Shown: positions 6,831-14,259 of the stretch, one piece after another
Layout of the letters: every line of letters begins with the position of its first letter
Numbering within the stretch: position 1 is the stretch's first letter
From: an uncultured Schlesneria sp.
GTDB taxonomy: Bacteria; Planctomycetota; Planctomycetia; Planctomycetales; Planctomycetaceae
Direction: 5' to 3'
Length of the DNA: 32,402 nucleotides
Assembly: GCA_903871875.1 (NCBI GenBank)
Contig: CAIQIR010000115.1
Coordinates: forward strand, 1 to 32,402
Notes under the pieces: model-generated
Seen by the model: the letters and a program-made list of their open reading frames with translations, nothing else
Database searches by the model: none
Told to the model about the DNA's origin: nothing
Position numbers and translations under genes: made by a program

Positions 6831-8345
6831 TTATAACGTCCGCAAAAGTTCCGCTGCCCTGGCTTCAAACAGTGCCTGCCATTCGGGAGCGAGGATACAG
6901 TCACAATCTTCCTGAGCTGAGCCGGGATTCTGCAGTTGTTCTGCAGTTGGGGCGTAATAGATGTAACCATTGGTGTAGCCCGCGACAAATGTGGGTTTGA
7001 GGGGTGACTTCTGTTTGATGTTCAGTCCGATTTGAACCGTCAGTTCGCCAGGAAATGTGATCAGTGTGAAATCACCAACCCGCAGACCGACCACCTCAAC
7101 ATCGATCGTTCGCTTACCCGCTGCGACAAGTTCGGCTTGATGTTTTCGCAGTAACGCGAGATTGGTTTGCGTTCGTGTCAGCTGTTCCATCGTGTGGATG
7201 TTTTCGATGTACTGCTTCAAATTCTGTCGGTTGTCGGCGTCGAGCTTGCGAAGGTCCTCACGCGCGAGCTGCTTTTCGTGCAGGTATCGATGCGAGTAGT
7301 ACGCGGGGAACTGTTCTGACAAATTGTATTTCACCACCAGCGGCAAAAATGTTTTCAAATTCAGACTGGTTCCTTTGAGAGAATGCAACAGTCGTTGCTG
7401 CTCGCCTTCCATCGCCGCAATTCGTTCCGTCTGATCGGCGCGGGGAAGTGTCAGCCGGGTATTGATGATCTGTAGCCGTTCGTCCTCACGGGTCGCAATG
7501 CTGTTGATCGCCTTCAGCGTACTCAGTCCCAGCATGTTGCCCAGCGGTTCGGCATTTCGCGGATGTTCCACATCTTTGTAAAGGATGGGATTAATATCGC
7601 CGCCGCATCCTTGCACGAACAACGCGATCGTTCCTGCGTCCAGGTTGTCTTCGATGACCCGACTGGCGAAACCCGTCATGTCAGCCGTATTGCCTCCATT
7701 CGGAACTCCCTGAATCGGATGACAAGCGAAGTTGTAGACGACAGCCAGACACTTGCCGTCGGTGCGGTCCAAACGCAGCACGCCAATCTCGGGATCAATG
7801 GGTCCGACTTCGGCCACCTCATCATCGGGCGGCATGGAATAGGCGTGTCGAACGTCAACCACCTGACCGCTCTTCAGCTTCAGCCGGCGATTCTCCATGA
7901 TTCGATTTTCGCGACCACTGCCAACACCGACTTTGACAGGAACCATGGTCTCTGCCGCCCGCATCACCGCCTGCACGGTCCGGTCATCGACGTCCGCACA
8001 AACGACGCCATGACAATGGCTGGCATTCGCCAGCACATTGGTCGGCGCGATTTTCAGGCTTTTCTCAATTCGTGCGCGAACGTTCGGCAGATAGTCGTTT
8101 TTGAGATGCCCGATCTCGCCGATGGCGACGGCATCCACGGTGATGATGACCACGGTTGTCGCCTCGCTTTTCACGACCAAGGCCTTGGCGTAAAGGCGGT
8201 CATTCACCGGCCCCGCGTCGTCGTTGGTAATATCGACCTTGGCGACGCCCGCTAAAAGAGGGCCGGCCTCGACGGAACCCGAAAATAAGGCAACCACGGT
8301 GGTCGCAAAGATGATCGCGAAAAGTCGCCTGCCCGTTGCATTCAT
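6831..8345 (-). CDS. Secreted neutral-ceramidase-fold hydrolase with altered nucleophile site
   Basis: The protein has 504 residues and a signal peptide (cleavage near SVEAGP, about residue 28). It matches the neutral/alkaline non-lysosomal ceramidase N-terminal domain family: LLAGVAKVDIT at the start, NASHCHG (H110/H112), NFACHP (H209), FPGELT (E434) and GYTNGYIYY (Y461-464). By comparison with the Pseudomonas enzyme these supply the zinc ligands. At the nucleophile motif, where true ceramidases have GDxSP, this protein has GGDINP (249-253), with Asn in place of the catalytic Ser. The segment ~300-410 is a helical insert. It is shorter than full ceramidases (about 650 residues) and lacks their C-terminal domain. 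Amidase activity on ceramide is therefore doubtful; another zinc hydrolase role is possible. It may be co-transcribed with the CehA/McbA-like gene upstream (gap ~356 bp). Confidence 0.8.
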   Translation of the reverse strand: MNATGRRLFAIIFATTVVALFSGSVEAGPLLAGVAKVDITNDDAGPVNDRLYAKALVVKSEATTVVIITVDAVAIGEIGHLKNDYLPNVRARIEKSLKIAPTNVLANASHCHGVVCADVDDRTVQAVMRAAETMVPVKVGVGSGRENRIMENRRLKLKSGQVVDVRHAYSMPPDDEVAEVGPIDPEIGVLRLDRTDGKCLAVVYNFACHPIQGVPNGGNTADMTGFASRVIEDNLDAGTIALFVQGCGGDINPILYKDVEHPRNAEPLGNMLGLSTLKAINSIATREDERLQIINTRLTLPRADQTERIAAMEGEQQRLLHSLKGTSLNLKTFLPLVVKYNLSEQFPAYYSHRYLHEKQLAREDLRKLDADNRQNLKQYIENIHTMEQLTRTQTNLALLRKHQAELVAAGKRTIDVEVVGLRVGDFTLITFPGELTVQIGLNIKQKSPLKPTFVAGYTNGYIYYAPTAEQLQNPGSAQEDCDCILAPEWQALFEARAAELLRTL

Positions 8346-8701
8346 ATCATTTGCCCTTTTTTCAGCAGGGTTGAAGATGTCTCGCAGTCAGCAATTCCAG
8401 GAACGAGTGTACCGCTTAACGCATTGCTTCGCGCGGTCCACTCGATGTCTTCAGAATCGTCATCAGATGTTTCGAAATCATCTTCTCGGGGCAGAGACGG
8501 GCTACCCTCGTACGTCCGATCGCGAAAGTGTGCGGATCGGCGACGAATGACGTCTGCGATCACGGAACGTTTTGTTGGAAACGACGGGTCACCAGCACGG
8601 CCGAGCGATCGCCGTGTTGAGGCTGCGGCAAGTCACACAAAAAGGATGCCCTTGCGCACCGGCTTTGTTTTGAATCGTAGCTGTCCCTTCGCCAAAATCG
8701 T
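8346..8701. other. Interval between CehA/McbA-like and ceramidase-like genes
   Basis: Both flanking genes are on the minus strand. A 73-codon GTG-started frame (8342-8563, minus) overlaps the downstream ATG as ATGA and has an acidic patch (REDDFETSDDDSEDIEW). I see no ribosome site or family, so I leave it uncalled. AAGGG lies about 9 bases before the ceramidase-like start. Confidence 0.4.
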
Positions 8702-10189
8702 TTATGGCTTTGCCCGTTCGGCCCAAAAGCGGCTGGCCTCGTCCAAGATCGGCAGGACTTCGCGACGTTCCTGATCTGAAGTCAGGGTCTGACGAAGAGA
8801 GTCGATCCGTTCCTCAGTCCATTCTCGAAAGAATTCGCAAGATTCACGGCGGTTGGTCGGTTGGGTGCCATCGATTTCGACATACCACGGCCCGGTCGAA
8901 GCGAATCGAAACGTGTGCGTTTCGTCGGTCAGAACTCGGACCAGAAACCAGCCCGATTCCGTCAGTCTGATCTTCGCCGGAAGAGTTGTCAGGCGTTCAA
9001 CGTGACCGTTCCGCACCAGTTCGATGGCAGCGACAGGGGTTCGCGAATCGAGCAGACCTTCAACGGTCAATTCCAGAACACCGTTTGATTGAAAGACGTG
9101 CCCTGGCAATTGATGATCGGCCGTCAATCGCAAAAGTGGACCATTCGTGACAAATACGCGACCGGCGCGGACAGCAGACCACCAGGCGTCCCACGTGAAT
9201 TCCCCGTCCACATGGGCGTACATGCGGTTATAACCCACGGGATTGGGTAACACGCCCGAAGCGCTTCCCGCCGAAGGGGGCAATCGAAATCCGGTATTAA
9301 GGGCATGATAGTAAATCGTCTGCGTCCAGAATCCGTTGCCGAGGGGTTCTGGAAATTGAGTACGATCTCTCGGCCGCCCCCAGGCTTCACCGCCTTGATA
9401 CATTCCGCCACGGTTCATGTGATTATTCGCCAAGCCGACCGAATCCAATTGGCCCGTACTCAACCACACGGGAAAATCCCACCAAAATGGCTTCTCCGCG
9501 TCGATCCACGCGCCCGCCTGTCGGGCTGCATGCAACCACTTGACCGACGGGGGTGATTCGCGTTTGGATCCCGCGATGGGTAACGGCATCTTCATTCCGG
9601 AAAACAACAACGCCCCGCCGCCCCGTTCGTCTTCGCCGCCCAGCAGGTCGTACATTCGATGCCGATCGACAATCGTCACCGGGCGCTCGGGAATCGGCCG
9701 GCCATTCCACTGCGTTCGGTTATTCCACCACGTGATGACGACCCCAACATGCAGATCCTCAGCACGCATGAGCAGCGCGACGTCATTCAGAGGGCGATGG
9801 ATGTGCGTCTCACCAGACCACCACCCCTCATTCGCCAGATCGGCGATCCGTTCCAACGTTTCCTCAATGTGGATGACCTTTCCCGCATCCACGATCAAGG
9901 GCTTTTGAATCGCCGTGTATTCCGGACCGCGTTCGATCTCGTAACGATATTCGCCCGCAGGTATCTGAACCGTCGCGGTTCCATCACAGACAAAATGATC
10001 CTTCCAAAACGGGAGCGTCAGCTCGATCGGTTTTACGGGCTTGCGGTCTGGATCCAGCAAATGAATTCGACACGGCACGGCATCTCGCGTCGCAGCATCC
10101 CGTACCGTGAATTCGACTCGACCTGGATCCGCCGCCCCCAAAAGCCAGGGAAGAATTAGGAACAGCTCGCCGCAGCAGGGATGGCGCAT
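8702..10189 (-). CDS. CehA/McbA family secreted metallohydrolase
   Basis: The protein has 495 residues. A hydrophobic N-terminus (LFLILPWLLGAA) suggests export. Residues 24-115 form a carboxypeptidase-regulatory-like beta-sandwich (VEFTVRDAATRDAVPCRI, IPAGEYRYEIERGPEY). Then comes GWWSGETHIHRP (122-133), the first metal motif of the CehA/McbA branch of PHP-type phosphoesterases, with H129 and H131. Further polar residues follow in VDRHRMYDLL, LANNHMNRGG and GYNRMYAHVDGEFTWDAWW, where metal ligands are expected. The C-terminal part (about 345-495) is another beta domain and a helical tail. Relatives include carbaryl hydrolase and McbA; the substrate here is unknown. The start at 10189 is preceded by GGAAAGAG about 6 bases away. 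Confidence 0.78.
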   Translation of the reverse strand: MRHPCCGELFLILPWLLGAADPGRVEFTVRDAATRDAVPCRIHLLDPDRKPVKPIELTLPFWKDHFVCDGTATVQIPAGEYRYEIERGPEYTAIQKPLIVDAGKVIHIEETLERIADLANEGWWSGETHIHRPLNDVALLMRAEDLHVGVVITWWNNRTQWNGRPIPERPVTIVDRHRMYDLLGGEDERGGGALLFSGMKMPLPIAGSKRESPPSVKWLHAARQAGAWIDAEKPFWWDFPVWLSTGQLDSVGLANNHMNRGGMYQGGEAWGRPRDRTQFPEPLGNGFWTQTIYYHALNTGFRLPPSAGSASGVLPNPVGYNRMYAHVDGEFTWDAWWSAVRAGRVFVTNGPLLRLTADHQLPGHVFQSNGVLELTVEGLLDSRTPVAAIELVRNGHVERLTTLPAKIRLTESGWFLVRVLTDETHTFRFASTGPWYVEIDGTQPTNRRESCEFFREWTEERIDSLRQTLTSDQERREVLPILDEASRFWAERAKP

Positions 10190-10711
10190 GATCTCTTTCC
10201 GATTGATTGTCGTTAGCAGCCCGCATTACTCGTCATTCATTGGTGCCCGATGCTCGGTGAATGTCGTCAGTCATCAATCAACCACTCTTGCCTCTCGCCG
10301 GGGATTTGCAAGAAGAGGGAACGGAAACGACGAACGATCGGCCATCGCACCACTGCTTTCCGAAGACAGTACTCAGCACAGTATCGCCATTTATCCGGCA
10401 GCGAAACTCGACGTGTCACCAGGCGGATTCGATTGGCCGGTTATTCGAACACGCCGATGAATCGAGACTTTGATCAGACCGTGCGGCGGCCTTCCCTGCG
10501 GTTCGCCTGTGCGGCGAGTCGATGCGTTTCCATTAACGGCGGCAGATAATCTCATTCCCTGTGGACTCGACACGTGTTGTCAATTTGCCACCCCTACTGC
10601 GGACGACAATAGTCTGACTGAAGGTTTCATGGTAAGTTTGCGAGACGATCAATCAGCCCATTCCTCGTTTTGACCAGACGTCCACCTACGAAACCAAGAT
10701 CAGGTTCACCA
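10190..10711. other. Divergent intergenic region
   Basis: About 520 bp separate the minus-strand CehA/McbA-like gene from the plus-strand amidohydrolase, so promoters for both should lie here. I could not single out convincing -35/-10 pairs, RNA structure or a gene. Confidence 0.4.
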
Positions 10712-11662
10712 ATGTCTGAACAATGCTGCCTGAACCGCCGCCATTTTCTATCCGCCAGCTTTGCTGCCGTGGGAGGCCTGATGACGACCTCGATATCCGC
10801 CGCTGACTCTGATCTGCCCTGGATTGACGCCCATTCGCACATTTGGCCGCCGGAGACGGACAAGTTTCCGCTGGCGCCGGGACAGACAAAGAACGACCTC
10901 AAGCCGCCCAGTTTTACTGATGATGAACTGATGGCAATTGCTCGGCCAGAAGGAGTCGGACGGGTCGTACTGATTCAACATTCGGTGTTTCACCTGTTCG
11001 ATAACTCGTACCTGATCGACGCGGTGCGGCGACATCCGAAGCGGTTTCGGATTCAGGGCATGGTCGATGATCATCAGCCACACCCCGGTGAGGCGATGAA
11101 AACGCTGCTGCCGCAGGGCGTGACAGGGTTCCGCATCACGCCGCTCATTCGCAAACCGGAAGAGCGTTCCAAATGGCTGGAGACGCCGGGGATGATTGAG
11201 ATGTGGAAGACCGGAGCGGCAACTCGGCAGGCCATGTGCTTGCTGATCGACGCAGCGGATTTGCCGTCCACCGACCAGATGTGCGAGCGGCATCCCGAGA
11301 CCCCGGTCGTCATCGACCACTTTGCCCGAATTGGTGTCGATGGCCAGATGCGTGACAGCGACATCGCGAGCCTGTGTCGATTGGCTCGGCACAAACAGAC
11401 GAGCATCAAGATTTCGGCATTCTACGCGCTCGGCCAAAAGCAGCCGCCGCATGAGGAGTTGATTCCGATGATCCAGCGCTTGTTTGAGGCCTTTGGGCCG
11501 CAACGCCTGATGTGGGCCAGCGATTCGCCCTATCAGATTCAGGGCGTGAATAACTATCACGCGTCAATCAGCCTGGTACGAGACCGCCTGAACTTCATTT
11601 CAAAAGAGGACCGCGAGTGGCTGCTCCGCAAGACAGCCGAAAAAGTCTTCTTCTACGCCTGA
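10712..11662 (+). CDS. Amidohydrolase family protein (TIM-barrel), exported
   Basis: The protein has 316 residues from the ATG at 10712; the TTG-type start 42 bases earlier adds only unstructured residues. The N-terminus (LNRRHFLSASFAAVGGLM) is twin-arginine-like, pointing to export of a folded metalloenzyme. The hydrolase body shows IDAHSHIWPP (H41, H43, metal pair), GMVDDHQPHPGEAM, VIDHFARIG and the terminal MWASDSPYQ with the conserved Asp. This is the Amidohydro-rel type related to 2-pyrone-4,6-dicarboxylate and L-fucono-lactone hydrolases. A lactonase or decarboxylase activity is plausible, but the substrate is not evident. The gene converges with the metallophosphoesterase downstream. 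Confidence 0.8.
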   Translation: MSEQCCLNRRHFLSASFAAVGGLMTTSISAADSDLPWIDAHSHIWPPETDKFPLAPGQTKNDLKPPSFTDDELMAIARPEGVGRVVLIQHSVFHLFDNSYLIDAVRRHPKRFRIQGMVDDHQPHPGEAMKTLLPQGVTGFRITPLIRKPEERSKWLETPGMIEMWKTGAATRQAMCLLIDAADLPSTDQMCERHPETPVVIDHFARIGVDGQMRDSDIASLCRLARHKQTSIKISAFYALGQKQPPHEELIPMIQRLFEAFGPQRLMWASDSPYQIQGVNNYHASISLVRDRLNFISKEDREWLLRKTAEKVFFYA

Positions 11663-11794
11663 CGAACCGGGACAGCCTCATTGCTCAAAGGAATGGCAAC
11701 GTTTCGGATCCCGATTCGGGACCGCTCGCGCCGATGAAACAGCGGCGCGACGTGCGGACGTCGTCAAGATTTAGAATGAGGACGTCGCTCGGGC

Positions 11795-12799
11795 TTAGAA
11801 CACTTCGCGGTGTTCGGGCCGCGGCTTGGGGGATTGGAGGTCGAGCATGATCAGCCGACCGCCGCGTTGCCAGTTGGGCGGACCATAGGCACCCCAGCCG
11901 CTGACGCGGCCATAAGCAAGTTCGACACCCTGCCAGTCGCCGTGATAGTTGTTGACATGATCATGTCCGCAGAACACGCCCACGACACGGTGCGACGTTG
12001 AGAATTCCTTGAACGACTGGCCCGAGTCACTGTCAAAGCAGACCTCTTCTGCCTTTTTGCCGATGGCCTGACCTGAGTTGAACAGATCGCGATATTCTCT
12101 GAGGGGAATATGAACGAAGACCGTAATGGGCGAATCGACTTGCCGCTCGGCATCCTGCTTAATCTGGCTGCGGAACCAGTTCAGTTGCGGATCGGAAATT
12201 CGCCGATCACCCTCGGCATAGCCGACTTGAAAAAAGAAGAGCGAAGCCCGGGGAATCGGATTGTCTTTGTCCAAAATGTCATACCGATAGCAATAGTGCC
12301 GGCCGGTGGGAGCATCAACATATCCTTGGAATCCCTGCTCCATCTTCTGTCGAATCTGATCGAGCGGCAGCGAGCCTTCCGTGTGATTGACGGGATAGTC
12401 GTGGTTTCCAAAGCAAAGCGCCCAAGGGCGTCGCAGCCCGTTCAGGATATCCATCCCCGTCCAATCGACTCGCTTTCCGGAATCGTTGTTGACGAAATCC
12501 CCCGTGTGAATGATGAAATCCGGCTGCTCTCGCTCGACAAGACCGCGCAGCATCGTCTCGGTGGCCTGATTGGTGCCGTCACCCCCGTGAAAATGGGTGT
12601 CCGCAAGTTGCAGCAGACGGAGCGGACGTGGTCTTGCGGGCGTAAAGAGCAATTCAAAGTGGTCGGTCGATCGCGGACGGATTAGCAGGTCGCCAAAACG
12701 CTGTTCTTTTTCAGCCGCTTGCGCGTGACCGGAAATCGAATGCCCCCAAACGGGCAGGGTCGACAGAACGACCGTTTGCAGGAAGGTGCGTCGTTGCAT
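11795..12799 (-). CDS. Exported metallophosphoesterase
   Basis: The protein has 334 residues. The N-terminus MQRRTFLQTVVLSTLPVWG is twin-arginine-like. All calcineurin-type motifs are present in order: LADTHF (D67, H69), HTGDF (D101), GNHD (N132, H133), VFVHIP (H230) and GHDH (H279, H281). An intact di-metal centre is therefore expected. It most resembles the planctomycete branch with the purple-acid-phosphatase-like/Sia1 style of metallophosphoesterase (LRLLQLADTHF, WFRSQI). It is probably a periplasmic phosphomonoesterase or phosphodiesterase. It converges on the amidohydrolase, with 132 bp between the stops. Confidence 0.83.
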   Translation of the reverse strand: MQRRTFLQTVVLSTLPVWGHSISGHAQAAEKEQRFGDLLIRPRSTDHFELLFTPARPRPLRLLQLADTHFHGGDGTNQATETMLRGLVEREQPDFIIHTGDFVNNDSGKRVDWTGMDILNGLRRPWALCFGNHDYPVNHTEGSLPLDQIRQKMEQGFQGYVDAPTGRHYCYRYDILDKDNPIPRASLFFFQVGYAEGDRRISDPQLNWFRSQIKQDAERQVDSPITVFVHIPLREYRDLFNSGQAIGKKAEEVCFDSDSGQSFKEFSTSHRVVGVFCGHDHVNNYHGDWQGVELAYGRVSGWGAYGPPNWQRGGRLIMLDLQSPKPRPEHREVF

Positions 12800-13115
12800 C
12801 GGGGCGTGCCCTCGTATTGGACCAGCGAGATTTGCCGACTTGACATCGAGTGGGCAAAAGCCGACGAAGCAAATTGTAAGGAAAACTCGAATTGAAGCTG
12901 CTGCGCCACCGGAATGCGGTCATCCGAATTGTGGAGCTCGCGATTGGGTGCCTGACAACGTTCTTTCGAAAAGGAATCGCTCCCTACCCCGTGCCTGTCC
13001 CTTTTTCGTCGCGCGTGCCATCACCACACCGTCCGCCGCAACCGGCAAACTAGTCAGAGTGACAGAACGCTGCGGCGCAGCCCACTTCCTCTCCCCAATC
13101 AATCACGACATCCGT
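12800..13115. other. Intergenic region without recognised content
   Basis: Both neighbours are on the minus strand. I see no gene. It contains the upstream region of the metallophosphoesterase (GAGG about 11 bases before its ATG). Confidence 0.4.
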
Positions 13116-13340
13116 TCAATCATCTTCTTCGTCGTCGTCATCATCTTCTTCTTCATCATCGTCGAATTCGTCGTCATCTTCTTCTTCGAATTCTTCTTCG
13201 GATTCTTCATCGTCATCGAGTTCATCACCGAACTCGTCGTCGTCGCCAAATTCATCTTCGTCATCAACATCTGAAGCAGAACGCGATGCGGCTCCATAAC
13301 TCAAGTTGCCGCCGCCCATTTCCATCGCTTTGTCTGGCAC
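13116..13340 (-). CDS. Tiny, extremely acidic protein
   Basis: The protein has 74 residues if it starts at the GTG at 13340, with AAGGA upstream at a long spacing of about 12 bases; an ATG at 13325 is the alternative. The first 23 residues are neutral and Gly/Ser-rich (MEMGGGNLSYGAASRSAS). Of the last 51 residues, 42 are Asp or Glu, broken only by a few Phe, Gly, Leu, Val and Ser. It must be intrinsically disordered with a charge near -40. The DNA is a GAT/GAA-type low-complexity tract, prone to slippage. Possible roles are cation or basic-protein binding, or nucleic-acid mimicry; none is shown. The ordered N-terminus and stop-free frame support a real gene, but the composition alone could keep a frame open. 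Confidence 0.5.
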   Translation of the reverse strand: MPDKAMEMGGGNLSYGAASRSASDVDDEDEFGDDDEFGDELDDDEESEEEFEEEDDDEFDDDEEEDDDDDEEDD

Positions 13341-13615
13341 GCTCGCGTCCCATCCTTTTCTTCAGAAAGTTTATTCCCCCAAAATACTCAGGGAGGGTAG
13401 GGACGAGGTGACGAGCTGTCAACAAGCAGGGCCTGATATGCTCCGTCGAATCAATCGATGGAAGCGAATCGGCATCGTGGGCCGATGAGAATCTCATCCC
13501 AGCAGGCATTCTGGGAAATGTCGAAATGGCCGAAGGCGTCATCAAGAAGGTCTTGGACAAGGATTCGAGTTCATCACGATGATTTGATTCCTGGAAGTCC
13601 ATTGCGATTTGAACC
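13341..13615. other. Divergent intergenic region
   Basis: This lies between the acidic-protein gene (minus) and the DUF3592 gene (plus). Two short inverted repeats are visible at about 13485-13516 (GATGAG-AAT-CTCATC and TCCCAG-8-CTGGGA). No clear promoter was identified. Confidence 0.35.
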
Positions 13616-14077
13616 ATGAAGTATTTGCTCGGATTAATGTTGATCGTCTTCCCGGTCGGGGGAGCCTTCACCTTTCTGACCGGCGTTCGCGGATTGTGGA
13701 CGACGTGGTGGCGCCGACCATTCCTGCTGTCGGCGGAGGGCACAATTGTGGCGACCCAACAACACCGCGCGATCCGTTCGACACACCGCCACGCCTCCAG
13801 TCCCCATACGGCTTACAATCCAGTCCTGCGGTTTACCACGGAATCAGGCGAAGTTCGAGAGTTTTGTTCGCCTGCCGGCCAGCTCGGGAATTCATCTCCC
13901 TACACAATTGGTATGGCCGTTCCCGTACTCTACGACCCGGACGACATCCTCCCCCCCACGATCGATTCCTGGTCCGCCGTTTGGGGAGGACACATGCTGT
14001 TCGTAATCGTCGGGCTGATCTTCCTGGCGGGTGCCGGCCTGGTGTATTTCGCCTTCGGTCACAGGATCTTCGAGTGA
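13616..14077 (+). CDS. DUF3592-type membrane protein
   Basis: The protein has 153 residues. TM1 is at residues 3-25 (LLGLMLIVFPVGGAFTFLTG) and TM2 at about 126-147 (MLFVIVGLIFLAGAGLVYF). The extracytoplasmic or cytoplasmic domain between them contains GTIVATQQHRA, NPVLRFTTESGEVREF and GMAVPVLYDPDD. That order (W/G-T-x-V, P-V-V-x-F, then G-x-x-V-x-V-x-Y-D-P) is the signature of the DUF3592 family, whose function is unknown. The ribosome site is weak. It is convergent with the ABC transporter gene. Confidence 0.75.
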   Translation: MKYLLGLMLIVFPVGGAFTFLTGVRGLWTTWWRRPFLLSAEGTIVATQQHRAIRSTHRHASSPHTAYNPVLRFTTESGEVREFCSPAGQLGNSSPYTIGMAVPVLYDPDDILPPTIDSWSAVWGGHMLFVIVGLIFLAGAGLVYFAFGHRIFE

Positions 14078-14259
14078 CCTCCCTGTTGAGCGCCACGGCG
14101 AGCATCGGGACGAGGCCCGACGGCCGACGGTGAAACCCAGACTGATCTGTGCCGACGAGAGCATGCCGCGCAACAGTCTGAGCTGGCTTGGCCGTGATTT
14201 TTTTCGCCAGTCCGTTTGCATCACACTCGCCGTCGGCTGCCGTGATCTGTCCAGTGCGG

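Noticed and set aside
8342-8563. 73-codon frame overlapping the ceramidase-like start as ATGA
   Set aside because: The overlap and acidic patch are suggestive, but it has a GTG start without a ribosome site and no family resemblance. Left as a remark only.
10748-11560. 270-codon minus-strand frame opposite the amidohydrolase
   Set aside because: It is a shadow of the GC-rich plus-strand gene, which carries complete metal-binding motifs.
11700-11730. Short inverted repeat TCCCGA-T-TCGGGA between convergent genes as a terminator
   Set aside because: A 6-bp stem with a single-base gap and no T-tract is too weak to call.
13116-13280. Microsatellite-like trinucleotide tract considered as a CRISPR or tandem-repeat array
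   Set aside because: There is no fixed repeat unit or spacers; it is explained by the Asp/Glu-rich coding tail.
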